In this document: piece by piece, positions 16,156 through 25,772 of the stretch
How positions within the stretch are numbered: the stretch's first letter is position 1
Layout: each line of letters opens with the position of its first letter
Origin: Emergencia timonensis
GTDB lineage: Bacteria; Bacillota; Clostridia; Peptostreptococcales; Anaerovoracaceae
Direction of reading: 5' to 3'
DNA length: 64,000 bases
Assembly: GCF_900086585.1 (NCBI RefSeq)
Contig: NZ_FLKM01000008.1
Span: 1,685,652 to 1,749,651 of the forward strand
Translations under genes and position numbers: made by a program
The notes under the pieces: generated by a model
Databases searched by the model: none
Seen by the model: the letters and a program-made list of their open reading frames with translations, nothing else
Told to the model about the DNA's origin: nothing

Positions 16156-17019
16156 ATGGGCAGTCTGTTTGAACGGATAACAGACTGGATTAAAGAGGGC
16201 TTGATCGATGCGATCACCGGACAGTACACCAGCATTTTCAACTCCGTCAACAATCAGGTTGCGGATGTGGCAAATCAAGTAGGACAGACCCCGCAGGGCT
16301 GGAATGGCGGCGTATTTTCCATGATCCAAAATCTTTCGGAAACTGTCGTCATTCCCATTGCGGGCATGATCCTGACCTTTGTTCTGGTGTATGAACTGAT
16401 CCAGATGATTCTCGAAAAGAACAACATGCACGAATTCGATACATTCAACATCTTCAAGTGGATTTTCAAGACTTTTGTTGCCACTTACCTGCTCACCAAC
16501 TGTTTTACGATTGTGATGGCGGTCTTTGATGTGGCCCAAAATGTGGTGTCGCAAAGTGCCGGTGTCATAAACGGGAACCTGGATGTGCAGGCGGCGTTGT
16601 CTGATCTGGAAACCCAGCTTGAAGCAATGGGAATGTGGGAACTGATTGGACTGTGGCTGGAAACCAACATCATCAATCTGTGTATGTGGGTACTGTCCAT
16701 CGTGATCTTTGTCATTGTATATGGCCGTATGATCGAGATTTATTTAACCGTGAGCCTTGCACCGATCCCGTTTTCCACAATGGCAAACCGGGAATGGGGA
16801 CAAATGGGAACCGGGTATCTGCGTTCCCTTTTTGCCCTGGGTTTTCAGGGTTTTTTGATTCTGATCTGTGTTGCCATTTATGCAGTGCTGGTCCAGTCTA
16901 TCCCATCGTCCGGCGACGTGCACGGCGCGATCTGGGGAACGGCGGGTTATACGGTACTGCTGGCCTTTGCCCTGTTTAAGACAGGTTCGTTATCCAAATC
17001 CATATTTAATGCAAGATAG
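16156..17019 (+). CDS. TrbL/VirB6-like conjugal transfer membrane protein
   Basis: 287 residues, ten bases after the Maff2 gene. It has an amphipathic N-terminus (MGSLFERITDWIKEGLIDAI) and about six hydrophobic segments, including VVIPIAGMILTFVLVYELI, LCMWVLSIVIFVIVYG and a C-terminal GFLILICVAIYAVLVQ. This matches TrbL/VirB6 proteins, which form the inner-membrane core of type IV secretion channels. No signal peptide is expected and none is seen. Confidence 0.85.
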   Translation: MGSLFERITDWIKEGLIDAITGQYTSIFNSVNNQVADVANQVGQTPQGWNGGVFSMIQNLSETVVIPIAGMILTFVLVYELIQMILEKNNMHEFDTFNIFKWIFKTFVATYLLTNCFTIVMAVFDVAQNVVSQSAGVINGNLDVQAALSDLETQLEAMGMWELIGLWLETNIINLCMWVLSIVIFVIVYGRMIEIYLTVSLAPIPFSTMANREWGQMGTGYLRSLFALGFQGFLILICVAIYAVLVQSIPSSGDVHGAIWGTAGYTVLLAFALFKTGSLSKSIFNAR

Positions 17020-17057
17020 CATGAACAAAACCAATTCTAAAAAGGAGGATTTTATAT

Positions 17058-17510
17058 ATGAGTAAAACCAATACAGAAAAAATGGCGCCGGAGACACAGA
17101 CGCCGGAAATGACAAACGGCATGAAGCTGGATGTCCGCGTGCGTCCGATCGCCCCAATGGGAAACCTGCTGGCGTTTGCCAATGTTACGATTGGCGGATG
17201 CTTTAAGATTGACGGTTTCCGTATCTGTTCCAGTGAAAAGGGGCTGTATGTCAATATGCCCGCAACCCAGGATAAGGGCGGCAACTGGAAAGATGTCTGC
17301 TGGCCGGTTACGGCAGAGTTCCGCAAGCAGCTCAACGATGCTCTCATTGATGGGTACGGCCAGGCTATTGAAAATTTGCAGGCGACTCTTGAAGCGACAA
17401 AGGGAGCTGCGGAAAAACCTTCCCTGACCGGTACATTGAAGGAAAATGCCGGTAAGGTCAAAGAACAGCCGACTAAACCTGCCCCATCTAAGAATGAGCA
17501 GGCTCGCTAA
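17058..17510 (+). CDS. SpoVG-like (septation protein) family protein
   Basis: 150 residues from an ATG with AAAAGGAGGAT upstream. Residues about 22-100 have the SpoVG fold pattern: LDVRVRPIAPMGNLLAFANV, FKIDGFRIC and VNMPATQDKGGNW. The C-terminal 45 residues are a charged tail. SpoVG proteins are small nucleic-acid-binding regulators; versions coded by ICEs accompany transfer genes but their target is unknown. Its stop overlaps the start of the methyltransferase gene by one base. Confidence 0.82.
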   Translation: MSKTNTEKMAPETQTPEMTNGMKLDVRVRPIAPMGNLLAFANVTIGGCFKIDGFRICSSEKGLYVNMPATQDKGGNWKDVCWPVTAEFRKQLNDALIDGYGQAIENLQATLEATKGAAEKPSLTGTLKENAGKVKEQPTKPAPSKNEQAR

Positions 17511-18067
17511 TGCCGGAAACGAAACAGTACGGCATTATCTATGCCGATCCGCCCTGGCATTATGACAGGAAACATGGAAGCGGCGTTGCGGAAAACCATT
17601 ACCCCACAATGAGCATTGAAGAAATCTGTGCCCTGCCGGTATCGGAACTTGCCGCAAAAGACAGCGCCCTCTTTCTGTGGGCAACCTTTCCGCAGCTTAA
17701 TGAAGCCTTCCGGGTGATCGACGCCTGGGGGTTCAAATATAAAACGCTAGCTTTTCTATGGCTCAAACAGAACCGGAAAGCGGATAGCTGGTTTTATGGC
17801 ATGGGCTTTTGGACCCGCTCAAACGCGGAGGTCTGCCTGCTGGCAACCAGAGGCCGTCCGAAACGCCAGTGTGCGGGAATCCATCAGTTTGTGATCTCCC
17901 ATATTGAGCAGCACAGCAAGAAACCGGACGAGGTGCGGGATAAGATCGTAAAACTCATGGGCGATCAGCCCAGAGTGGAACTGTTTGCAAGACAAAAGAC
18001 TCCCGGCTGGGATGTATGGGGCAATGAAGTGAACTGTACGCTGACTATGCCGGAGCGAAAGGGGTGA
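17510..18067 (+). CDS. MT-A70 family adenine methyltransferase
   Basis: 185 residues, ATG overlapping the previous stop. The catalytic motif YADPPWHY lies near residue 10 and the S-adenosylmethionine-binding part is circularly permuted, as in MT-A70 enzymes; NAEVCLLATRG and a C-terminal RVELFARQKTPGWDVWGNEV complete the pattern. Relatives methylate adenine N6 in DNA or RNA. No restriction endonuclease lies nearby, so it is an orphan enzyme, probably protecting transferred DNA or affecting element gene expression. Confidence 0.9.
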   Translation: MPETKQYGIIYADPPWHYDRKHGSGVAENHYPTMSIEEICALPVSELAAKDSALFLWATFPQLNEAFRVIDAWGFKYKTLAFLWLKQNRKADSWFYGMGFWTRSNAEVCLLATRGRPKRQCAGIHQFVISHIEQHSKKPDEVRDKIVKLMGDQPRVELFARQKTPGWDVWGNEVNCTLTMPERKG

Positions 18068-18069
18068 TT

Positions 18070-18810
18070 TTGATAGAACAAGATGCAAAGCGGCTGCTTA
18101 TGGAACGGCTGGACGAGTGTTTGAAGGTTCATGCGGATATGCTGGATGCACAGAACATCGGCAGCATTTACGAGTTGCAGGGATTTTCGGAACTCCACTA
18201 TTATCTGAAGGTTGAGCATGTATTTACTCCGGCGGAAGTAGAGGCACTTCTTTCTTTTCAGGACCCGTTGGATGTAGCCCGATGGTGCTGGGAAGAAAAT
18301 AACCATGAACACAGTTTCCCGATCTGCGATCTTCTCAAAGAAATTGATGCAGAGCAAAAATTTGAACATTTCACAAGCGAACCTTCCGCACAGGACAAAT
18401 ATACGCTCCTGATGAAACGGCTGGGACAGAATTACTTTGCTTACAGGGAAAGCCTTATGTCAAGAGATAAGGAATCCTTAATTGAAAAAGCTGCTGAAAT
18501 TACAGCCATGCAGGAGGCGTATTCCTATCTGACAACAAAGTTTGAGTTCAGGGATGAAATGCTGGATGATGTGCTGGCGCTTGAGAATCCTTTGAAATAC
18601 TTTGCAGACCGTTGGCTTATGCCGGTTTCAGATGTGTTCGACGTGGATATGGATATTCGGGAAAATATTGCCGGAATCCGAGACAGCCAGGAATACCTGT
18701 GTCAGAGAGAGCCGGCTGTTTCTGTCCTGGCACGGCTGCAAAATGCGGCTCAGGAAGTGCGGGAATGTCCGGCTGCGGAGAAACCGGTACGCGATTTCGG
18801 TGCACGGTAA
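18070..18810 (+). CDS. DUF3848 family protein
   Basis: 246 residues from a TTG at 18070; an in-frame GTG at 18064 sits inside the GAAAGGGG binding site. The sequence opens with LIEQDAKRLLMERLDECL and continues with the pattern AQNIGSIYELQGFSELHYYL and EVEALLSFQDPLDVARWCWEEN found in DUF3848 proteins. The second half carries a helical repeat. Cytoplasmic, no catalytic motif. Conserved neighbour of transfer genes in Tn1549-like elements, function unknown. Confidence 0.75.
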   Translation: MIEQDAKRLLMERLDECLKVHADMLDAQNIGSIYELQGFSELHYYLKVEHVFTPAEVEALLSFQDPLDVARWCWEENNHEHSFPICDLLKEIDAEQKFEHFTSEPSAQDKYTLLMKRLGQNYFAYRESLMSRDKESLIEKAAEITAMQEAYSYLTTKFEFRDEMLDDVLALENPLKYFADRWLMPVSDVFDVDMDIRENIAGIRDSQEYLCQREPAVSVLARLQNAAQEVRECPAAEKPVRDFGAR

Positions 18811-18846
18811 TGGGCCGGAAATTATATTACGATGGGAGGTGTATAG

Positions 18847-19281
18847 ATGCCTTATGTACCTGTACCAAAGGATTTAACCAAAGTTAAGACTAAGCTGGCC
18901 TTCAATCTGACGAAGCGCCAGCTTATTTGTTTCAGCCTTGCCGGACTTGTCGGCCTTCCGGTGTATTTCTTTACCCGCGGGGCGATCGGCAATTCGGCGG
19001 CTGTACTTTTGATGATCGGGCTGATGATGCCCTTTTTCTTCTTCGCCATGTATGAGCGTGACGGGCAGCCGGCAGAAAAGATCTTGAAGAACCGGCTCCG
19101 TTATAAGCTCTGGCCGAAGGACCGTCCATACAGGACGGATAACCTGTATAAATCTATGTCAAAGAAGGAGGTTACAAAGATTGCCAAAAAACAAGCAGCA
19201 GGAAGCTCAGGAAAAGCGTCTGCAAAAAAATATCAGGCAGGCCAAAAAGACCAGAGCCGATGCAAAGCAGGGCAAAACTAA
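18847..19281 (+). CDS. prgI: PrgI family membrane protein of the mating channel
   Basis: 144 residues with an ATG after GGGAGGTGTATAG. The opening (MPYVPVPKDLTKVKTKLAFNL) and two close hydrophobic segments at about 31-50 and 55-75 match PrgI/VirB3-like proteins, which are followed by VirB4 in Gram-positive conjugation systems. A basic C-terminal tail is present. The last 101 bases overlap the VirB4 gene in another frame, so the two are tightly coupled. Confidence 0.88.
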   Translation: MPYVPVPKDLTKVKTKLAFNLTKRQLICFSLAGLVGLPVYFFTRGAIGNSAAVLLMIGLMMPFFFFAMYERDGQPAEKILKNRLRYKLWPKDRPYRTDNLYKSMSKKEVTKIAKKQAAGSSGKASAKKYQAGQKDQSRCKAGQN

Positions 19282-21655
19282 GTCTGCCCGTTCCAAGCCG
19301 TCTAAAAAAGGCGGCTTTTTTGCCGGGCTGAAAGCAGATGCCCCGCAGACGGTCCAGCAGAGCATCCCCTACCGTGAAATGTACCGGGATGGGATCTGCC
19401 GGCTGACTGATACCCTTTACACCAAAACGGTGCAGTTTTTTGATATTAACTATCAGCTTGCACAGGCAGATGATAAAGCACAGATCTTCGAGGGTTACTG
19501 CGATTTCTTAAATTACTTCGATGCCTCGATCCATGTGCAGCTTACCTTTATCAACCAGCGGGCCAATATGCAGGATTTTACCAGAAGCATTGACATCCCT
19601 CCCCGCGGCGACGAGTATGACGGAATCCGCAGGGAATACGGGGATATGTTAAAGAACCAGTTGCAGAAAGGAAATAACGGTCTCACCAAACGCAAATACA
19701 TTACCTTTGGAATCGAGGCAGATGACCTGCGTACTGCGAAAATGCGTCTGGAACGCATTGAAACGGATGTGCTGGCAAATTTCAAGACCCTGGGAGTTCA
19801 GGCGAGATCCTTAAACGGACTGGAACGTCTGGAACTTCTTCACAGCCAGCTTCACCCGGACGGTCAGGAAAAGTTTCATTTCCAGTGGTCGGATCTGCCT
19901 AAGACTGGTCTTTCTACCAAAGACTTCATTTCCCCATCCGGGCTGTCTTTTTCAAAGGATGGAAAGACATTCCGGGTAGGCGACCATTCCGGTGCTGTCT
20001 CCTTTTTGCAGATTTTGGCGCCGGAGCTTACCGACCGGCTTTTAGCGGATCTTCTTGACTTAAACGACGCCGTGACCGTCAACCTGCATATCCAGTCTAT
20101 CGACCAGGCGCAGGCGATCCGAAACATCAAGCGTAAAATGTCGGACCTGCAGAAAATGACCATTGAGGAACAAAAGAAAGCGGTCCGATCCGGGTATGAC
20201 ATGGACATCATTCCCACCGACCTTGCCACCTATGGAGAGGAAGCCAAAAATCTTTTGCAGGATTTACAGAGCCGCAATGAGCGCATGTTCCTTGTGACGG
20301 TACTGGTGGAAAATATCGCTGCCAAACGTCAGAAGCTGTTTAATGATATTTTTGCCGCTTCGGGTGTGGCACAGAAATACAACTGTGCCTTAAAACGGCT
20401 GGATTACCAACAGGAACAGGGGCTTATGTCCTCGCTTGCTCTTGGCACGAACCAGATTGAAATTGAGCGCGGGCTTACGACCAGCAGCACAGCGATCTTT
20501 GTACCGTTTACCACCTGTGAATTGTTCCAGGAGGGCGAGGCGTTGTATTACGGTCTGAACGCCCTTTCCAATAACCTGATCATGGCGAACAGAAAAACGC
20601 TGAAAAATCCCAATGGGCTGTTTCTCGGTACCCCAGGAAGCGGTAAATCTTTCTCTGCCAAGCGTGAGATCGTCAATGTGTTTCTTCTGACGGAGGACGA
20701 CATCATTATCGCTGACCCGGAAAATGAGTATGGGCCGCTGGTACAGCAGTTCGGTTCCCAGGGGCAGGTCATTGATATTTCTCCTACTTCCACGAACTAC
20801 ATCAACCCGATGGACATCAATCTGGACTATTCCGATGATGAAAACCCAATTACTTTGAAAAGTGATTTTATCCTGTCGCTGTGCGACCTTATCATCGGCG
20901 GCAAAGAAGGGCTTTCCCCTATTGAAAGGACGATCATCGACCGTTGTACCAGACTGGTGTACCGGGAATACCTGCAGAACCCATGCCCGGAAAATATGCC
21001 GATCTTAGGCGATCTTTACGAGCTGCTTTTGAAACAGTCTGAACCGGAAGCACAGAATATCGCAACGGCACTGGAAATCTATGTCAATGGTTCCCTTAAC
21101 GTGTTCAACCACCGTTCCAATATCCAGATGGATCAACACCGGGTACTGTGTTTCCAGCTTAAGTCACTGGGAAAAGCCTTAAAGGAAATCGGGCTTTTGA
21201 TCATGCAGGATGCGGTGTGGAACCGTGTCACGGCCAATCGCTCCAAACATAAAACAACCTGGTTCTATATCGACGAATTCCATCTTCTTTTGAAAGGGCA
21301 GACAGGAAGTTTCAGCGTGGAGATCTGGAAACGCTTCCGTAAATGGGGCGGAATCCCATCAGGTTTAACGCAGAATGTCAAGGACCTTCTGGCTTCCCGT
21401 GAGATCGAAAATATTTTTGAGAACTCGGACTTTATCTATATGCTCAACCAGGCCCAGGGAGACCGTCAGATTTTGGCAAAGCAGTTGGGGATCTCCCCGC
21501 ACCAACTTTCGTATGTGACCCATTCCGGTCCCGGCGAGGGGCTTTTGTTCTTTGGAAATGTGATCATCCCCTTTGTGGACCACTTCCCGAAGGACACACT
21601 CTTGTACAGCGTGCTTACCACAAGACCGGATGAAGTGGCGGGGACCAAAGCATGA
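19181..21655 (+). CDS. virB4: VirB4-like conjugation ATPase
   Basis: 824 residues from a TTG at 19181, preceded by AAGGAGG at 19166-19172, inside the prgI gene. The first 60 residues are basic and rich in Lys/Gln. The C-terminal half has Walker A GTPGSGKS near residue 484, Walker B WFYIDEFH near 694 and the VirB4 hallmark of a preceding FVPFTTCELFQEG segment. This ATPase powers assembly of, and transport through, the type IV channel at the inner face of the membrane. Confidence 0.95.
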   Translation: MPKNKQQEAQEKRLQKNIRQAKKTRADAKQGKTKSARSKPSKKGGFFAGLKADAPQTVQQSIPYREMYRDGICRLTDTLYTKTVQFFDINYQLAQADDKAQIFEGYCDFLNYFDASIHVQLTFINQRANMQDFTRSIDIPPRGDEYDGIRREYGDMLKNQLQKGNNGLTKRKYITFGIEADDLRTAKMRLERIETDVLANFKTLGVQARSLNGLERLELLHSQLHPDGQEKFHFQWSDLPKTGLSTKDFISPSGLSFSKDGKTFRVGDHSGAVSFLQILAPELTDRLLADLLDLNDAVTVNLHIQSIDQAQAIRNIKRKMSDLQKMTIEEQKKAVRSGYDMDIIPTDLATYGEEAKNLLQDLQSRNERMFLVTVLVENIAAKRQKLFNDIFAASGVAQKYNCALKRLDYQQEQGLMSSLALGTNQIEIERGLTTSSTAIFVPFTTCELFQEGEALYYGLNALSNNLIMANRKTLKNPNGLFLGTPGSGKSFSAKREIVNVFLLTEDDIIIADPENEYGPLVQQFGSQGQVIDISPTSTNYINPMDINLDYSDDENPITLKSDFILSLCDLIIGGKEGLSPIERTIIDRCTRLVYREYLQNPCPENMPILGDLYELLLKQSEPEAQNIATALEIYVNGSLNVFNHRSNIQMDQHRVLCFQLKSLGKALKEIGLLIMQDAVWNRVTANRSKHKTTWFYIDEFHLLLKGQTGSFSVEIWKRFRKWGGIPSGLTQNVKDLLASREIENIFENSDFIYMLNQAQGDRQILAKQLGISPHQLSYVTHSGPGEGLLFFGNVIIPFVDHFPKDTLLYSVLTTRPDEVAGTKA

Positions 21656-21688
21656 GGCAAAAATTAAAATGGATCGGAGGTGAGAACA

Positions 21689-24367
21689 ATGGCACACGAC
21701 AGGGAATTTCAAAGGAAGCGTAAAGATACCCGGATGCCGGTGCGTGATTCCCACGGGGAGGATCAGCCGGCAGCCAGGCAGACCGAACAGGATTTTGACC
21801 TGCGCAGGGCACGGGACACCCCTTCTTCTGTCAACGGCAAGACACACAGGCAGGACATCCCTGTACAGACGGAATTTTCCCATCTGTCACCGGAAACACC
21901 GGAGTCCTTGTTGGAACAGGGCGAAGCGTATGCAACCGCTTTGGATGGTTTTTCGGAACACTTTGAGACACCGGATGCTGCCAGGACAGCGCCCCCGATA
22001 CAGGACAACGTGCGAAGCAATTTCCGGCAGGAGGCTTCCAGACGTTTTCTTGTAACAGAGAATGCGACAGACCATGATACCGGAAAATATGCTCCTTCTT
22101 CCGAAGGCTCAGCCACACCGGACAGCACAGACAGATCCAGTCAGGAACACCGTTACCGGACACATCAGCATGGGAACAAATATCAACAGCGTTTTCAGGA
22201 AGCGGCACAGGCGGAGGAACAGGCAGCGCAGAAGGAAAAGGGTGTGGATAGCGAACCGCCAAAAACATCCAAGCTGGAATTTACTGCGGATGAACTGCCG
22301 CCGCAGACAGAGGATAAAAAGCTCACCCATGCAAGGCGGAAGGCCGAACGTACTGCACAAAAAGCAGAGCAGGCACAAAATCGTCTGCCGGCCCGGAAGA
22401 AACTGCGCATGGAGACGGTTTCCGACCCGGAGACCGGAAAAGCCAAAAAACACTTAAAATTTGAAAAGGAGGTCAAATCACAAAAGGCCCATGTAAAAGG
22501 GCCTGTACCACTGCGTCCGGTCAAGGCGGGCGCCAATACTGCCATTGGTTACGCCCATAAAAAGATTTATGAGGCAGAGGATGAAAATGTGGGGATCAAG
22601 GCATCCCACCGCTCTGAACTTGTGGGCGAGGCAGGGCTTCGCACGGCATATCACCGGCATAAAACTGCCCCCTACCGAAAGGCAGCGAAATTACAGCAAA
22701 AATCAGCAAAGGCCAACGCAAGACTTGCTTACCGGCAGGCTCTTAGCGACCACCCGGAGCTGAAGAAACATGCGATTGCCCGGATATGGCAGAAACAAAA
22801 ACTGAAAAGGCAGTATGCCAAGGCTGCCCGTGAAGCCGGGAAACAGGCAAAAAATGCCGCAGTCGCAACAGAGAGGGTCAGCGTCGGTATTGTCCATGCG
22901 GTCAAACGGCACCCTGTAATCTGCCTTGTCCTCCTGCTTCTCCTTTTGGTAATTTTCCTGATCACATCCCTGTTTTCCACGTTCTCCAATATCGGGACCG
23001 GCGGTTTGGGAAGTCTGGCTGCTTCTACCTATCTTGCAGATGATCAGGACATCAACCAGGCGGAGCTTACCTATACCGAATGGGAAACGGATCTGCAAAT
23101 GGAAATAGACCGGGTGGAATCAGACCGCCCCGGCTATGACGAATACCAGTATAACCTGGGCGCAATCGAGCATGACCCGTATGTGCTGATGGGGTATCTG
23201 ACTTCTGCTTATCAGGGATTTACTTACGATGAAGTGGAAAGCGTGCTGCGGCAGCTTTTCCAGGAACAATATACCCTGTCCTTTTCAGAAGAAACCGAGA
23301 TCCGTTACCGCACCGAAACTTCCGTTGATCCGGAAACCGGGGAAGAAACCCAGGAGGAAGTGCCTTATGAATGGCGCATCTTAAATGTCAAGCTCACAGT
23401 CACACCTCTAGAAAACCTGGTCGTTTCCCGGATGAACGCAGACCAGAAAGAGATCTGCGAGATCCTGCTGCAGACAAAAGGAAACCGCCAGTATGTCAAA
23501 AATGTCTTTGGCACCAACTGGCTCCCTTATGTGACCAGTTATTACGGCTACCGGGTACATCCCATCAGTGGGGAAAAGAACTATCACACCGGTGTGGACA
23601 TCGGGATGCCGGAGGGCACAGAGATCCTTGCCGGGCATGACGGAACGGTCACCCTTGCGGGAAATGTCGGCGGTTATGGCTTGTGTGTCGCTATTGAAGG
23701 CGAGGCATACGAAGGACATACCCTGACGACCAAATACGGGCACTGTTCCCAGATCCTTGTTTCTGCCGGGCAGGAGGTCAAAGCCGGGGATGTGATTGCA
23801 AAGGTCGGGAATACCGGAAATTCTACCGGGGCCCACCTGCACTTAGAAGTCCTGGTTGACGGCCAGTATTTGAATCCCCTGTATTTTGCCGATACCGGCG
23901 ATACCAGCGAACGGCACCTGCCGGAAGTTGGTTCAGGCGGCACAGGAAACTACTTCGATTATGACATTCCACCGGAAGCCCTTGCGGATGAACAGTTTGC
24001 CGCAATGATGGCCGAGGCGGAAAAATATCTTGGCTATCCGTATGTATGGGGAGGCGCAAGCCCTTCCACTTCCTTTGACTGTTCCGGCTATGTGTCCTGG
24101 GTGATCAACAACTGCGGCGTTGGCTGGAATTTCGGAAGGCTGACCGCGGATGGTCTTTTAGGTGTATGTACGCCGGTATCAAGTGCGGATGCAAAACCGG
24201 GCGACCTGATCTTCTTCCAGGGGACCTACAACACCAGCGGCGCAAGCCATGTAGGGATCTATGTGGGAAATGGAATGATGATCCACTGTGGAGACCCGAT
24301 TTCTTATGCAAACATCAATACAAGCTACTGGCAGCAGCATTTTTATACATTTGGGCGTCTGCCTTAA
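21689..24367 (+). CDS. Conjugative cell-wall hydrolase: M23 peptidase plus NlpC/P60
   Basis: 892 residues from the ATG at 21689 (CGGAGGTG eight bases upstream). The first 400 residues are charged, low-complexity and cytoplasmic. One membrane span follows at about 410-432 (HPVICLVLLLLLLVIFLI). Outside lie two hydrolase domains: an M23/LytM endopeptidase at about 610-730 with its zinc residues in YHTGVDIG and GAHLHLEV, and an NlpC/P60 domain at about 770-892 with nucleophile Cys in FDCSGY and His in ASHVGIYVG. It should cut peptidoglycan locally so the mating channel can be built, like Orf14 of Tn916 or PrgK. Confidence 0.93.
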   Translation: MAHDREFQRKRKDTRMPVRDSHGEDQPAARQTEQDFDLRRARDTPSSVNGKTHRQDIPVQTEFSHLSPETPESLLEQGEAYATALDGFSEHFETPDAARTAPPIQDNVRSNFRQEASRRFLVTENATDHDTGKYAPSSEGSATPDSTDRSSQEHRYRTHQHGNKYQQRFQEAAQAEEQAAQKEKGVDSEPPKTSKLEFTADELPPQTEDKKLTHARRKAERTAQKAEQAQNRLPARKKLRMETVSDPETGKAKKHLKFEKEVKSQKAHVKGPVPLRPVKAGANTAIGYAHKKIYEAEDENVGIKASHRSELVGEAGLRTAYHRHKTAPYRKAAKLQQKSAKANARLAYRQALSDHPELKKHAIARIWQKQKLKRQYAKAAREAGKQAKNAAVATERVSVGIVHAVKRHPVICLVLLLLLLVIFLITSLFSTFSNIGTGGLGSLAASTYLADDQDINQAELTYTEWETDLQMEIDRVESDRPGYDEYQYNLGAIEHDPYVLMGYLTSAYQGFTYDEVESVLRQLFQEQYTLSFSEETEIRYRTETSVDPETGEETQEEVPYEWRILNVKLTVTPLENLVVSRMNADQKEICEILLQTKGNRQYVKNVFGTNWLPYVTSYYGYRVHPISGEKNYHTGVDIGMPEGTEILAGHDGTVTLAGNVGGYGLCVAIEGEAYEGHTLTTKYGHCSQILVSAGQEVKAGDVIAKVGNTGNSTGAHLHLEVLVDGQYLNPLYFADTGDTSERHLPEVGSGGTGNYFDYDIPPEALADEQFAAMMAEAEKYLGYPYVWGGASPSTSFDCSGYVSWVINNCGVGWNFGRLTADGLLGVCTPVSSADAKPGDLIFFQGTYNTSGASHVGIYVGNGMMIHCGDPISYANINTSYWQQHFYTFGRLP

Positions 24368-24385
24368 CAGATTGGAGGTAATAAA

Positions 24386-24631
24386 TTGAATCCTAAAATT
24401 GAAAAACTGGAAAAGGAAATTGAAAAGACCAAAACAAAGATTGCGGAAATGCAGGCAAAGCTCCATAAGCTGGAGGAACAGAAAACAGAACTGGAAAATA
24501 CCGATTATGTGGCGGTGGCGCGCAGTTTCAAACTGACGCCCCAGCAGCTTGCGGATTTTTTGAAATCACAGCAGGCAGCCCCTTCGGAAACTGTTTTACC
24601 GCAGGAGAAGGAGGATGTGCATGAGGCTTAA
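24386..24631 (+). CDS. DUF4315 family coiled-coil protein
   Basis: 81 residues from a TTG at 24386 with TTGGAGG upstream. The first 40 residues are a heptad-patterned coiled coil rich in Lys and Glu, followed by VAVARSFKLTPQQLADFLK, the signature of DUF4315. It is conserved between the hydrolase and the DUF4366 gene in Clostridia ICEs. Probably a small cytoplasmic structural or adaptor protein. Its end overlaps the next gene. Confidence 0.85.
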   Translation: MNPKIEKLEKEIEKTKTKIAEMQAKLHKLEEQKTELENTDYVAVARSFKLTPQQLADFLKSQQAAPSETVLPQEKEDVHEA

Positions 24632-25733
24632 AAAACTTTCCCTGCTGCTGGCGCTTACGCTTCTTGTAAGTGTCAGCGCATTACCTGTAACGGCTCATGC
24701 CGGCGGTTCCAAAGACACCACACCGCCAACGCTGACTGCTTCCCTGGAGGGCGATGCCCTGAAAATAGAAAGCAGTGACGATCTATCCGGCGTGGAGGCG
24801 GTCTTTGTTGATGAAAACCGTATCAACTCCCTCACCGATGGGAAAGCGTCGGTTGCACTAAAAGATTATGCAGGAACAGAAAAACAGGTAAGCATATACG
24901 CAAAAGATTATGCCGGCAACCGTTCTGATGTGGTAAAGCTGGATAATCCGTATTACAAAGAACCGGCTCCTGAAAAGAAACCTGCTGCGGCAGCACCCCA
25001 GAGTCCGTCCGGTACACAGACAAAACCGCCTAAGGAAGAAAAACCTTCCGGCTCAAACGCTGCAACCCCTTCCGGCGGCGGAAATTCTTCCGGTTCAGAT
25101 AACAGTACCGGACAGCAGGAAAATACTTCTGCGATCCCGGAAGGTGCATTTACCCCGGAAGGCACCGGAACGGTACAGGACAACATCAGCGGTACGGATG
25201 GGGAAAAACAGTTTTACACCATCACTACGGACGCGGGCAATGTCTTTTATCTGGTGATCGACGGGAAACGGGAAGATAACAATGTCTACTTCTTAAACGG
25301 CGTCACAGAGTCCGACCTGATGGCGCTTGCAGAAAAGAACAATGGCAGCATGAGCATGATTCCCCAGGAAGAAAGCTGCAACTGCACCGAAAAATGTGAG
25401 GCAGGAAAAGTCAATACCGGCTGTCCGGTCTGCAAAAATGACTTGAGTGGCTGCAAAGGAAAAGAAAAGCCGACGGAAACCGAAAAACCGGCTGAACCGG
25501 AAAAGCCGAAGAAAGAGACCGGCAGTGTCGGCACGATCCTGTTTATCCTTGCTGCCTTACTTGCGGTCGGCGGGATCGGTTACTATGTAAAAATCGTGCG
25601 TCCGAAACAGCAGGCCGAGGACGATGCGGAATTTGAGGATGACGGTTATGGAGAAGGCTTTGACCCGGATGAGGCATACGGGGAACCGGAATATCTTTCC
25701 GAGGATGATTTTGACGACAAGGACAGCAAATAA
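24621..25733 (+). CDS. DUF4366 (CD1107-type) surface protein
   Basis: 370 residues. Of two in-frame ATGs I choose 24621, six bases after GAAGGAGG; 24615 is too close. A signal peptide (MRLKKLSLLLALTLLVSVSALPVTAHA) is followed by an Ig-like segment, a Pro/Ser/Gly-rich linker (about 115-170), and the DUF4366 core around EKQFYTITTDAGNVFYLVIDG. A Cys-rich patch (CNCTEKCEAGK ... CPVCKNDLSGC) may bind metal or form disulfides. One membrane span near 300-322 anchors it, with an acidic cytoplasmic tail. Found in Tn1549-like transfer modules; presumably an extracellular channel or adhesion component. Confidence 0.85.
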   Translation: MRLKKLSLLLALTLLVSVSALPVTAHAGGSKDTTPPTLTASLEGDALKIESSDDLSGVEAVFVDENRINSLTDGKASVALKDYAGTEKQVSIYAKDYAGNRSDVVKLDNPYYKEPAPEKKPAAAAPQSPSGTQTKPPKEEKPSGSNAATPSGGGNSSGSDNSTGQQENTSAIPEGAFTPEGTGTVQDNISGTDGEKQFYTITTDAGNVFYLVIDGKREDNNVYFLNGVTESDLMALAEKNNGSMSMIPQEESCNCTEKCEAGKVNTGCPVCKNDLSGCKGKEKPTETEKPAEPEKPKKETGSVGTILFILAALLAVGGIGYYVKIVRPKQQAEDDAEFEDDGYGEGFDPDEAYGEPEYLSEDDFDDKDSK

Positions 25734-25772
25734 GGCTGTCCTTTTAGATTTTATGAAAGTGAGGATTTTTTC

